Assembly (NCBI GenBank): GCA_934500875.1
Contig: CAKSTL010000003.1
Coordinates: 1-64,000 of the forward strand
Direction of reading: 5' to 3'
Source: an uncultured Clostridia bacterium
Lineage (GTDB): Bacteria; Bacillota; Clostridia; UMGS1810
Length of the DNA stretch: 64,000 nucleotides
The stretch's first letter is position 1. Every line of letters begins with the position of its first letter. Both the position numbers and the translations under genes were made by a program. The notes under the pieces are model-generated. The model worked only from the letters and a program-made list of their open reading frames with translations. It had not been told where the DNA came from and did no database searches. Below are positions 34,438 to 42,562 of this stretch, piece after piece.

Positions 34438-34468
34438 CTCAATGTTTTCGGTATTTATAACGCACATC

Positions 34469-34496
34469 AAGGCGGAAAGAAAAAATTTTCCGCCTT
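34469..34496 (-). repeat. Cassette hairpin H5
   Basis: AAGGCGGAAA / TTTCCGCCTT hairpin directly after the toxin-linked immunity gene (copy 1); the first boundary of the array. Confidence 0.7.
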
Positions 34497-34505
34497 GCAA
34501 AAAGA

Positions 34506-34811
34506 TTATAACTCTTTGTATTCTTTGTTAAGTTCCGATAATAAATCATACAGCCTTGTAGGATTTAACAAACTCCACTCCCATACTCTGAACGCATACG
34601 CATAAGAAAGAAGAAATCTTTTATTAGCCGGTGGCAAATCGCTGTAGTCCATTACCAGAAGCTTTTCCAGTTCGGGTATTATTGTTCCCTCAAGCTGTTC
34701 CGTTGTGCTTTCGCCCGGTACGTTAACGCTTCTTCTGAACAGTTCGTCCTTACTTATTTTAAGCGCCATTCTTACATTTTCTTTAAACATTTCAACTTTT
34801 TTGTTATCCAT
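34506..34811 (-). CDS. Putative cognate immunity protein, 101-aa family, copy 1
   Basis: 101 aa, MDNKKVEMFKENVRMALKIS. It begins 10 bp after the toxin stop; the ribosome site GGAG directly follows the toxin's TGA, so the pair is tightly coupled. Features: FRRSVNVPGESTTEQLEG, IIPELEKLLVMDYSDLPPAN, FRVWEWSLLNPTRLYDLL. Small, soluble and acidic-basic mixed, as expected of a cytoplasmic immunity protein. Position beside the toxin makes it the best candidate for the cognate antidote. Confidence 0.7.
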   Translation of the reverse strand: MDNKKVEMFKENVRMALKISKDELFRRSVNVPGESTTEQLEGTIIPELEKLLVMDYSDLPPANKRFLLSYAYAFRVWEWSLLNPTRLYDLLSELNKEYKEL

Positions 34812-34821
34812 TTTTATCTCC

Positions 34822-36375
34822 TCACTTTTTAATTATTTTTGATGTGTCTGTAATATAGAATTGATGTGCTCCGCCGGGCTGATCGAAGTTTGGTGCAACT
34901 GTGCCCTCCAACAGCCTTGTCCCCTTTGGTATAACATATTCATCTACATATTTACATGTGTTTCCGGGTGGCAGAGCCAAATCTCTTGCCGGAAATTGGG
35001 TTTTTGATGTAGTATACCAGTGCCCTGCTTTAACCGCTCCTCCGCCGTGATATCTGTAAACAATTGTATCCTCCTTTAGAATTGTTACTTTCGCATCGCT
35101 CGTAAATGCCCCATATACATCCGCACGATGGTTTAACCCTACTTCTTCCGAAATAAATCTCTCGACTTCATCGCTGTATTTTGCCGTTTTTTTACTTACA
35201 TCCGCAATATCATCTGCATATTTTGCGGCATCCGAGGCTTTATCCAGACTCTTTGCAGTATCCGCAATGTTATCTGCGTATTTCAAACCTCTTTTCGGAA
35301 TGTTAAACAAATCATTACCGTATTTAAGAATGCCGACTGAAGATGCAAGAGAAATGTATTCAAACAGTAACGTCATTATATGTCCGGGGGTGGGTTTAAA
35401 ATGAATTAAATCATAGGCAATATCACGTAAATCAAAAACGATATCATAGTTTTTAAATGAGAGCGCTAACCCAACCAAAAATCGTGCTATTTCGCCCGAA
35501 AGGGTGGATTCTCCTGCAAAGTCGCCCAGTATCAGCTGTTTAAGCACACTTTCAAACCAATTTGACACCGCTGTGAATATGTCGGTTTCTTCTTTTATAT
35601 ACGAATTTATGTCGGCAGGAGTCATATAGCCTGTCACATTACCGTCTTTGTCCAAAACTTCAGCCATACAGTCGCAGTTCGGATGAAACGGTATAAAATT
35701 TTTACCTGCAACCGCATCATCTATGGATATGGAATTTCCGACAAAAACTTCACATTTTGAGCAATCCTCACCGCTTGAAACAATGCGGTATGATGCCGCT
35801 CCGTTTTCGGCATACAGACATAGCATATTGTACGTCAGGAGCGTGTTTGTATTGTTGGTTATCAGGCTTGTCAGACGGTTTGCCTGTTTGCAGACGGTAA
35901 AAAACATACTCAGCATAAAAATCGATGAGTTGTTGTTTTTTAAAATCTGCTCGTCAAGCTTGCCAAGTACCGCTTGCGAAAATTCGCTGCGCAAGTTTTC
36001 TGTTTTTCTTTCAAAATCGTCATTGTAATTTTTAATTGTTTCGGCGCATTTTTTGTTGCCGGTTTTTCTTGCTCTTTCTATACACAATGTTGCAAGAGAT
36101 TTTTGGTCCGCTTCAATTTCAGCAAATCCGGTGTCAATTGTTGATTTGATACGAAGTGTTAAAATTTCATACGGCGAAACAAACCTGTTTTTAAATTTTT
36201 TCTGTTCATCCTCCTTTAAAAGCTGCCTTTCGGGCAGAGTAATATTTTCTTTCATTTTTGAAAGCAAATCAGTGTCGCTGTTTCCCGAAGCAAATGAAGC
36301 GTAAATGTTTGAAATTTCGTTCAGTATATCGGTTTTTATATAATTTGCTTTCAGTGTAAAAACATTTTCCGCCAT
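34822..36375 (-). CDS. MuF-like polymorphic toxin with TNT-like C-terminal domain
   Basis: 517 aa with GGAGGG upstream. Residues 1-240 resemble phage Mu F/SPP1 gp7-type head morphogenesis proteins: a helical region and the ligand motif C205-x2-C208 ... H231-P-N-C234-x-C236 (SGEDCSKCEVF, PFHPNCDCM). A helical linker follows. Residues about 414-517 carry TIVYRYHGGGA, PARDLALPPGNT and GTVAPNFDQPGGAHQFYI, which resemble the TNT NAD-glycohydrolase domain (…APxFGQPGGGxQY). No other phage genes surround it. Immunity-like genes follow immediately. Predicted to be a toxin; secretion route not evident. The C-terminal family call is from motif memory only. Confidence 0.75.
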   Translation of the reverse strand: MAENVFTLKANYIKTDILNEISNIYASFASGNSDTDLLSKMKENITLPERQLLKEDEQKKFKNRFVSPYEILTLRIKSTIDTGFAEIEADQKSLATLCIERARKTGNKKCAETIKNYNDDFERKTENLRSEFSQAVLGKLDEQILKNNNSSIFMLSMFFTVCKQANRLTSLITNNTNTLLTYNMLCLYAENGAASYRIVSSGEDCSKCEVFVGNSISIDDAVAGKNFIPFHPNCDCMAEVLDKDGNVTGYMTPADINSYIKEETDIFTAVSNWFESVLKQLILGDFAGESTLSGEIARFLVGLALSFKNYDIVFDLRDIAYDLIHFKPTPGHIMTLLFEYISLASSVGILKYGNDLFNIPKRGLKYADNIADTAKSLDKASDAAKYADDIADVSKKTAKYSDEVERFISEEVGLNHRADVYGAFTSDAKVTILKEDTIVYRYHGGGAVKAGHWYTTSKTQFPARDLALPPGNTCKYVDEYVIPKGTRLLEGTVAPNFDQPGGAHQFYITDTSKIIKK

Positions 36376-36435
36376 TTTTTCCCTCCTTTTTATCTCTATT
36401 GTAGCGATAAAAAAGAGGAAATTTCGGAAAGTTTA

Positions 36436-36472
36436 CAAAAATCTCCGTTTGCAAAAAACTACAAACGGAGAT
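36436..36472 (-). terminator. Terminator after the hydG-TM1266 operon
   Basis: On the minus strand ATCTCCGTTTG pairs with CAAACGGAGAT and is followed by TTTTTG, 6 bp after the stop of the 82-aa gene. It insulates the toxin gene downstream; a possible -10 (TACAAT at 36403-36398) for the toxin lies just beyond, without a good -35. Confidence 0.8.
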
Positions 36473-36477
36473 AAAAA

Positions 36478-36726
36478 TCAATGGTTAGAGAATGTTGTTT
36501 TGGTGCTTATTCCGCTTATTCTGCCGATTTTACCCGTAAGGGCATTCGTTTCGTCCTGCGGAGCGTCCACGGCAACGCTTATAACGGAAATACCTTTTTT
36601 CTTGTACGGAATACCCATTCTTCCGATGATATAATCTTTATATTCGTGCAAAACCTTATTGAGCGCTTCGGTTTGATCAATATCTTCAACAATAATCGAA
36701 ATAAGCGCAACCCTTGTTTCTGTCAT
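36478..36726 (-). CDS. TM1266-type iron-only hydrogenase system regulator
   Basis: 82 aa with ferredoxin-like/ACT fold pattern: TRVALISIIVEDIDQTEALN, IIGRMGIPYKKKGISVISVA, and a C-terminal TGKIGRISGISTKTTFS. This family is found next to hydrogenase maturation genes and is thought to be regulatory. It directly follows hydG with 9 bp between. Confidence 0.85.
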   Translation of the reverse strand: MTETRVALISIIVEDIDQTEALNKVLHEYKDYIIGRMGIPYKKKGISVISVAVDAPQDETNALTGKIGRISGISTKTTFSNH

Positions 36727-36735
36727 AAAAACCTC

Positions 36736-38181
36736 CTAAAACCTGAAATCTCTTATTCCTTCTTCAATCTTTTTAAGATTTTCTATGCAAATATTTTTAA
36801 CCTTTTCTTTCGGAATGTTTTCAAGCTCTTTTTTGATAAGCGCCTCGCCTGCCTTAACCGTTTCGGGCGAAGCATAATCAACCAAAAATTCTTTTAACGT
36901 CATAAGCGCATTGGGATGGCAGCAGTTTTGAATTTGCCCCGACTTGCAAAGCGACATAAACCTGTCGCCCGTCCTTCCTTCACGGTAGCACGCCGTGCAG
37001 AAAGAGGGTATGTATCCCATTTTCATAAGCCAGCGCAAAACCTCGTCAAGAGTACGCTGGTCCGATACGTCAAACTGCTCGGTTTCGTGAGGTCTTTCCT
37101 TCTCGGTATATCCGCCGACAGACGTTCTCGACGCACCGCTTATCTGCGACACTCCAAGTCTTATTACCTTTTCTCTTACAGCCTGGCTCTCTCTTGTTGA
37201 AATAATCATTCCCGTATACGGAACGGCAATTCTTATAAGTGCGCAAAGCTTTGCAAAAATATCGTCGCTTATGCCGTTGTCAAAAATGTCCGGGTCAATA
37301 TCGTCCGCTTTTTTAATTCTCGGAACGCTTATTGTGTGCGGACCCACGCCGTGAACAGCTTCAAGATGTTCTGCGTGCATTAAAAGACCGGCAAATTCAT
37401 ATTTATACATTTCAAGCCCGAACAAAACGCCGAGTCCGACATCATCAATGCCGCCCTCCATAGCCCTGTCCATAGCCTCGGTATGATAGTTGTAATCGTG
37501 CTTGGGACCTGTGGGGTGAAGGTTTAAATAGCTCTCCTTGTGATACGTTTCCTGAAAAAGGATATACGTTCCTATGCCTGCCTCTTTAAGCTTTCGGTAG
37601 CTTTCAACGTCTGTTGCGGCAATGTTTACGTTAACCCTTCTTATTTCGCCGTGTTTGTTCTTTATGGAATAAATTGTTTTAATGCTCTCCAAAATATATT
37701 CAAGCGGATTGTTTACAGGATCTTCTCCGGCTTCGATTGCAAGACGTTTGTGACCCATATTCTGAAGCGCAACAACCTCTTTTTTAATTTCCTCCTGCGT
37801 AAGCTTTTTGCGGGGGATATGCTTGTTAACGGCGTGATACGGACAGTATACGCAGCCGTTTACGCAATAATTTGAAAGATAAAGCGGTGCAAAAATTACG
37901 ATTCGGTTGCCGTAGAATGCCTTTTTGATTTCTTCGGCAAGCGCATACATTTTTTCAATTTTTTCGGGAATTTCGCACGCTAAAAGCACCGAAGCCTCTC
38001 TGTGGTCAAGACCCCTGCAAAAGGTGCCTTTTTCGGTTTTGTAAGGACGTGCCTTTTCAAGAATTTCGTCGATAAGCGCCTCGTTGTTTTTGTTTTGCTC
38101 AGCATACTCAAGCGTTTTTCTTATTTCCTCATCATTTATAAATTCGTCTGCGATAAGCGAATTTTTGTCATACTTATACAT
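36736..38181 (-). CDS. hydG: [FeFe]-hydrogenase maturase HydG, radical SAM tyrosine lyase
   Basis: 481 aa. The radical SAM motif is CVNGCVYC (CX3CX2C), inside YLSNYCVNGCVYCPYHA. The C-terminal auxiliary cluster motif is CTACYREGRTGDRFMSLCKSGQ. It cleaves tyrosine to supply CO and cyanide for the H-cluster. The structural genes are at 11.5-16.6 kb; hydE and hydF are not in this window. The neighbour TM1266-type gene fits the same pathway. Confidence 0.95.
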   Translation of the reverse strand: MYKYDKNSLIADEFINDEEIRKTLEYAEQNKNNEALIDEILEKARPYKTEKGTFCRGLDHREASVLLACEIPEKIEKMYALAEEIKKAFYGNRIVIFAPLYLSNYCVNGCVYCPYHAVNKHIPRKKLTQEEIKKEVVALQNMGHKRLAIEAGEDPVNNPLEYILESIKTIYSIKNKHGEIRRVNVNIAATDVESYRKLKEAGIGTYILFQETYHKESYLNLHPTGPKHDYNYHTEAMDRAMEGGIDDVGLGVLFGLEMYKYEFAGLLMHAEHLEAVHGVGPHTISVPRIKKADDIDPDIFDNGISDDIFAKLCALIRIAVPYTGMIISTRESQAVREKVIRLGVSQISGASRTSVGGYTEKERPHETEQFDVSDQRTLDEVLRWLMKMGYIPSFCTACYREGRTGDRFMSLCKSGQIQNCCHPNALMTLKEFLVDYASPETVKAGEALIKKELENIPKEKVKNICIENLKKIEEGIRDFRF

Positions 38182-38289
38182 TTTTAAATTTCCTTTCTTT
38201 CGGCTCAGAATTTTCTTTGCCGTTAGTTATGTGTAAAACTTATTCTAATTTTAACACATATTTTTTTGTATGTCAAATTTTCGGATGTG

Positions 38290-38321
38290 AAAAAACGGTG
38301 CCGTAATCTTTACAGCACCGT
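38290..38321 (-). terminator. Terminator after cotJC
   Basis: Minus-strand stem ACGGTGC/GCACCGT followed by TTTTTTC, about 33 bp after the cotJC stop codon. It would end the cotJABC transcript if the element is excised. Confidence 0.8.
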
Positions 38322-38353
38322 TTCTTCGGATAATTATAAATTTTACAAAACTT

Positions 38354-38774
38354 TTATTTGTCGCAGTTTTTCATGCCCACGCCCGTCTTTTTGAGACGCA
38401 AATCTTCTTCAAGAAGCCGTAACGCTTCACCGAATCTCTGATAATGCACAACCTCACGGGCACGCAAAAACCTTATTGCGTCATTAACGTCGGGGTCGTC
38501 GGACAATCTTAATATATTGTCATACGTTGCACGTGCCTTTTGTTCTGCCGCAAGGTCCTCGTTAAGGTCTGCAATGGGGTCGCCGGTAACTGCAAGATAT
38601 GCGGCGGTAAAGGGGTCGCCGTTGCTGTTTGCGGGATAAACGCCCGTTGAATGATTCATAAAATAATCGCCGAAGCCGGAATCCTTAACGATTTTCGAGT
38701 CCAAATCTCTGGTGAGCTGATAAACAATTGCACCGACCATTTCAAGGTGCGCAAGTTCTTCAGTACCTATATCG
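38354..38774 (-). CDS. cotJC: cotJC, 3' part (interrupted spore coat manganese-catalase-like protein)
   Basis: This encodes the C-terminal 139 residues of CotJC from DIGTEELAHLEMVGAIVYQL through FTAAYLAVTGDPIADLNEDL to the stop. The Mn-catalase-type metal ligands include ELAHLEM and REVVHYQRFGEA. There is no start codon of its own at a fitting place. The 5' part is at 43510-43696. Joining the halves at the shared GATATAGGTA gives an unbroken 198-residue protein, the expected CotJC size. It is expressed in the mother cell in known spore formers. Confidence 0.9.
38764..38774. other. Left recombination core of the cotJC element
   Basis: TACCTATATCG, followed on the element side by TGTACAAAAATG. 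The element-side arm TATATCGTGT mirrors the arm at the right end. Confidence 0.8.
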
Positions 38775-38871
38775 TGTACAAAAATGCTTTTAAAAACAGG
38801 AAATTATGTAAAAATGTATAATAACGGATAATTAAAAACAAATTTACAAACAAAATTTAAAGAGCAAATTT

Positions 38872-39159
38872 TTAAGCGGTTTTAAAATGCTCCGACAAAA
38901 CCGCACGAAGGGCATTTGCGCTTGACGAATTGACATAACGTATGGTTGTGCCGCTTTTTTCCGCCTGCCTTGTTGCGGCGTTAAGCATTTTATGTGCAAC
39001 GGTTTTTGTGAAAACCACAATCATTTCGGGCGTACCTATCTGATTTTGAAAATTTGCGGGACATTGCGTAAAAACCTTGCATTTGCACCCGTGTTTTTTG
39101 CATATTTCTTTATATTGGCAGTGCATACAATCGTGACCGCCCACAATTACTATATTCAA
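38872..39159 (-). CDS. DUF2325 cysteine-rich protein
   Basis: 95 aa. The start is taken as TTG at 39159 (reads MNIVIVGGHDCMHCQYKEIC), nine bases after AGGAG; a TTG three codons upstream abuts that site. Cysteines C-x2-C, then C, then C-K-C suggest a metal or iron-sulfur site; the rest is Rossmann-like (IGTPEMIVVFTKTVAHKMLN). DUF2325 genes often sit with metal or oxygen regulation. A 20-bp palindrome lies just upstream. Cargo of the cotJC element; function unknown. Confidence 0.75.
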   Translation of the reverse strand: MNIVIVGGHDCMHCQYKEICKKHGCKCKVFTQCPANFQNQIGTPEMIVVFTKTVAHKMLNAATRQAEKSGTTIRYVNSSSANALRAVLSEHFKTA

Positions 39160-39189
39160 TTTCTTCAACTCCTAAAACAAACTGCAAAT

Positions 39190-39209
39190 AAGTTAGTTTA
39201 AACTAACTT
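39190..39209. promoter_or_regulatory. 20-bp perfect palindrome upstream of the DUF2325 gene
   Basis: AAGTTAGTTTAAACTAACTT, a perfect inverted repeat 30 bp before the start codon. It has the look of a DtxR/MntR-type operator, but no regulator gene is nearby. Confidence 0.5.
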
Positions 39210-39293
39210 GATTAAGATAATACCATATTTTATCTTTCCTGTCAATAGTTAATATAAATTTTGCCAAAAAATTTTTGCCTCAAAAATAATAAA

Positions 39294-39338
39294 ATCATAC
39301 TTTGGTATGATGACATAAAAAACAGTATGTGATATAAT
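39294..39338 (+). promoter_or_regulatory. Promoter with adjacent palindrome before the decayed gene
   Basis: ATCATAC-TTTG-GTATGAT palindrome at 39294-39311 overlaps the start of ATGACA (39310-39315); 17-bp spacer; TATAAT at 39333-39338. It drives the pseudogene at 39436. Confidence 0.55.
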
Positions 39339-39435
39339 ATTATACGACAAAAATTTCGGAAGGGGACTGATAAAATAAATAGCAGAAATTATTCAAGAAA
39401 GCGATTGAAAAAATTATATATGGAGGAGTTGCATT

Positions 39436-40030
39436 ATGACAAAAAAGGTACATATTAAAAAGCGGCAGCGAAGGAGTGCTTAATATCACCGGCTCAAAAT
39501 TCGCAATCATTTCTTCCACAGCTGTAAGCGATAATCCTTTGGAAATCGAGGGAAATATCCGTCTTAACATTTCGGGCTGCAAGTCGCACGCAATTTATTA
39601 TCAGACAGGTTCTGTAATTTTCAGCGGCGATATAAAGACAAAAAACAGCGGTGATTACAGCGTGTCGGTTACGGGTGCTGACAACGCAAATTACACTCTT
39701 GAAAACGGAACAAATCTTACAAAAAATTACACAATAGAGCTAAAAGAGCTTACTTATGATAATATAACCGCAATAGCAGACGTTTCGTGGGACGAAGAAA
39801 AACAGCTTGTGACAATAACCGGTGAAAATGTCAAAACAGGCAAAGAGGTTGTGATTTTAATTACAATAGATTCAGACACGGCATATGTAAACGGCAAAGA
39901 AGTTAAGCTTGATTCCCCGGCATTTATCGAAAATGACCGCACATACACGCCTATCCGCTTTATCTCCGAGGAACTTGGCGCAAGCGTTTCGCGGATTGAG
40001 GACGAACAAAAGGTTGTTATCACAAAATAG
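39436..40030 (+). pseudogene. Surface protein remnant with copper amine oxidase-like N-domain repeat
   Basis: The start region is intact (GGAGGAG then ATG ACA AAA AAG) but the frame stops after 15 codons. The rest is read in another frame from about 39456: GSEGVLNITGSKFAIISSTA ... and ends with KEVKLDSPAFIENDRTYTPI, RFISEELGASVSRIEDEQKV. That ending is the repeat found in secreted clostridial proteins as the copper amine oxidase N-terminal-like domain. The signal peptide is lost; this is a deletion-plus-frameshift relic inside the cotJC element. Confidence 0.65.
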
Positions 40031-40173
40031 TCGGCATATTTTATACAAAGAGGGCATATTTTTTGAATTATGTCCTCTTTTTTAAGTAATATCACATTGC
40101 AGTCAAAAAAGGGTTTATAAATATTGATTTTGCATTTTTGCTGTGATATAATGTAAGAAAAGATGCCGCATTA

Positions 40174-40448
40174 GTCGCTCCTCAATAAGAAAGCATTGGT
40201 TTTGAAGCTGTATTTTAAATTCATACTGCGTCAAAACCTGCCATATGCGGTATGCATAATGGCAGGTTTTATTTCTTGTCTGAATTGTAAAATCCAATAT
40301 TCAAAACTGCTTTGCACCTTAAAAACGAGATTTTTTGATGAATTTCAAGGCAAAAAAGCGAGTAATCCTGACGGATTGCGAGTTTTTTTAACGCAGAAAG
40401 GCGCAAAAAATATGTTTTTAAGGCAATGCTTACTTATCGAGGAGTGGC
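40174..40448. mobile_element. MITE-like element, copy 2 (275 bp)
   Basis: Nearly identical to 22315-22590, with the same imperfect terminal inverted repeats. The hairpin AAACCTGCCAT / ATGGCAGGTTT differs from copy 1 by paired changes, so pairing is kept. It stands 70 bp upstream of the BspA/SLH gene and could supply its leader. An internal frame of about 64 codons common to both copies is not a likely protein gene. Confidence 0.75.
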
Positions 40449-40517
40449 TTTCTGCCGCTTTATTTACGGTAAAGACGGTTCTTGCGCAAAAAATATAATT
40501 ATGAAAGGCAGATGTTT

Positions 40518-42404
40518 ATGTATTTGAAAAAAATTATGTGTACCGCACTGAGTACGGTAATGCTTGCCTGTGCAGCATTTTCTCCGGCGGCAAATGCCTG
40601 GAGCGTTTACGATTCGGATTATGGTATGGAATGGAACGAGCAAAGTAAAACTGCCGTAACCGATGGTATGGAGGAATACCGCCAGAATGATTCGCTCGAA
40701 TCATTGGTTTATACTATCCGTGATGACGGTTCGGCGATGATTACAAGTTATTCGGCGAAATTCTGGCACGACCCCGATCCGAATTTTACGGTTGAACTTA
40801 ATATTCCGTCCGAAATAGACGGTCACCTTGTTACGGCGATAGGTGACGGAGCACTTCGTGAAAGTGCAACAAAAATTTCCGGTATCACGCTTCCGCCTAC
40901 GATAAAGGAAATAGGAAACAGAGCCATTGACTGTCGGTACTTAAAAAACTTAAAATTAAACGACGGACTTGAAGTTATAAAAGATTACGCCATTAACTGC
41001 GGCGACCTACTTGAAACACTGGTTATCCCCGAAAGTGTGAAATACATAGGAGACGAAGCAATAAGCGGGGAGGCGCTTAAAAATATTACAATGCCGGGAG
41101 GCCTTGAATATATGGGAAAAAGAATATTCTTCGGCTCGGCATATGATAAAGACGCAAATAACCGTGTGGACGGAATTCAGTATCACGGTCAATATCTGAT
41201 TGCCGGAATCCGAATCGGCTATGCCGAAATTGACAATCCCGACCCGTCCGCACCGACCGAGAATAAGCAGATTCATGAGTGGGAAGCTGTCGGCGATATT
41301 GAAATCCGCGAGGGTACAACTCTTATGGGTGTTGACGCATTTGAAATGTCAGATATCACCTCAGTTAAATTCCCGTCAACGTTAAAATCAATTTCAAAGC
41401 TTGGCTTTTCGTGGTGCAAAAAACTTAATAATGTTGTAATTCCGGGTAATGTAAAGGAAATCGGTGACAATGCATTTTCGTGGAATGAAAGCCTTACAAA
41501 TCTTACGATTGAAGAAGGTGTTGAACATATCGGTCAGGCGGCGTTTTTCCGCTGCAACAACTTGAATGAGGTTACAATTCCGAAAAGCGTAACCAGGATT
41601 GATATGCACGCTTTCGGTTGGGACTATGTAAACGACTATGATGTGAGGAACGAAAACCTTGTAATCAAGTGCTGCAGCGGTACGGCGGCTGAGCAGTATG
41701 CAAAGGACAACGGCTTTAAGTGCATTCTGCTCGATACAGGCGAGGTTATTGAAAAAGGCGAACCCACCGCCGCAGCAGACGACAGATTTGTTTGCGAAGA
41801 AAAGGGCGAAAAGTGTGCGGTAAAAAGATTTAAAGATATAAAGAGCGCAGACGGCGACCCCGACCACAGCGGCATTGAATTTTGCCTTGACAACGGCATT
41901 ATGACAGGCACGGGCGCAGATACTTTCTCTCCTGACGATACAATTACAAGAGCGCAGTTTGCAACTATGTTTTACCGTCTTGCAGGTCAGCCCGAGGCAG
42001 AAGATAATACAAAATTTACGGATTTGACCCAGAATTGGTATGTAAAACCCGTTGCGTGGGCGGCTGCAAACGGCATTTTGAACGGTACGAGCGACACAGC
42101 CTTCTCGCCCGACGACACTGTAACAAGAGAACAGATTGCAGCTATTTTTTACAGATATGCTCAGTCCAAAGGTCTTGATATGAGCGTCGACGAGGGATGG
42201 AATCTTTCGGAATCGAGTTATAACGACAGCGGCGAAATATCGGATTATGCGCTTGCGCCTATGAACTGGTGCTTTGCCAGAGGCGTTATGTTTATACATT
42301 CCGTAAACGGCTATGAATATGCAATATATCCCAAGGTTGCACCGTCAAGAGCCGATACGGCAACGATGTTTTCAAAGTTTTCGTATGAGTTGAATTCAAA
42401 ATAA
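40518..42404 (+). CDS. BspA-type LRR surface protein with three SLH domains
   Basis: 628 aa from ATG 40518 (MYLKKIMCTALSTVMLACAA), with AAAGG upstream. Signal peptide to about residue 28. LRR_5/BspA repeats at about 95-400 (DGHLVTAIGDGALRESATKI, LKNLKLNDGLEVIKDYAINC, VVIPGNVKEIGDNAFSWNES). Three SLH domains at the C-terminus (FKDIKSADGDPDHSGIEFCL, KFTDLTQNWYVKPVAWAAAN, and a third ending KVAPSRADTATMFSKFSYEL) tether it to cell wall polymers. It is cargo of the cotJC element. Ligand unknown. Confidence 0.88.
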   Translation: MYLKKIMCTALSTVMLACAAFSPAANAWSVYDSDYGMEWNEQSKTAVTDGMEEYRQNDSLESLVYTIRDDGSAMITSYSAKFWHDPDPNFTVELNIPSEIDGHLVTAIGDGALRESATKISGITLPPTIKEIGNRAIDCRYLKNLKLNDGLEVIKDYAINCGDLLETLVIPESVKYIGDEAISGEALKNITMPGGLEYMGKRIFFGSAYDKDANNRVDGIQYHGQYLIAGIRIGYAEIDNPDPSAPTENKQIHEWEAVGDIEIREGTTLMGVDAFEMSDITSVKFPSTLKSISKLGFSWCKKLNNVVIPGNVKEIGDNAFSWNESLTNLTIEEGVEHIGQAAFFRCNNLNEVTIPKSVTRIDMHAFGWDYVNDYDVRNENLVIKCCSGTAAEQYAKDNGFKCILLDTGEVIEKGEPTAAADDRFVCEEKGEKCAVKRFKDIKSADGDPDHSGIEFCLDNGIMTGTGADTFSPDDTITRAQFATMFYRLAGQPEAEDNTKFTDLTQNWYVKPVAWAAANGILNGTSDTAFSPDDTVTREQIAAIFYRYAQSKGLDMSVDEGWNLSESSYNDSGEISDYALAPMNWCFARGVMFIHSVNGYEYAIYPKVAPSRADTATMFSKFSYELNSK

Positions 42405-42420
42405 AACCCTTTAGATAAAG

Positions 42421-42455
42421 AAAAATCCGACAGTGTTCAGACTGTCGGATTTTTT
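42421..42455. terminator. Terminator after the BspA/SLH gene
   Basis: AATCCGACAGT / ACTGTCGGATT with a 6-nt loop, flanked by A5 and T6, so it may work in both directions. Confidence 0.88.
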
Positions 42456-42499
42456 GTGTGCGGCGCATAAAATTCATTTGCGCAAAAAACGAAATCCGA

Positions 42500-42527
42500 A
42501 TATTGCCAAGGCTTTCTTACATATATT
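42500..42527 (+). promoter_or_regulatory. Candidate sigma-E-like (mother-cell) promoter of the recombinase
   Basis: ATATT at 42500-42504, 15-bp spacer, CATATATT at 42520-42527. This resembles the Bacillus sigma-E pattern (ATATT, about 14 bp, CATACAAT). No sigma-A promoter was seen in this gap. Mother-cell expression would suit an excision recombinase. Confidence 0.4.
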
Positions 42528-42562
42528 TTTATAAAAACATTAAACCGCAGGGAGGAGTTTTT

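Noticed and set aside
31157..34442. Longer starts for the 101-aa genes (MTNFHRKMQKFLTDF...)
   Set aside because: This is the out-of-frame end of the 160-aa gene; the MDNKK start has the ribosome site.
31122..34496. CRISPR array
   Set aside because: The repeats are 450-1100 bp apart with genes between, not short spacers.
34822..36375. Prophage
   Set aside because: No terminase, portal, capsid or tail gene is near the MuF-like protein.
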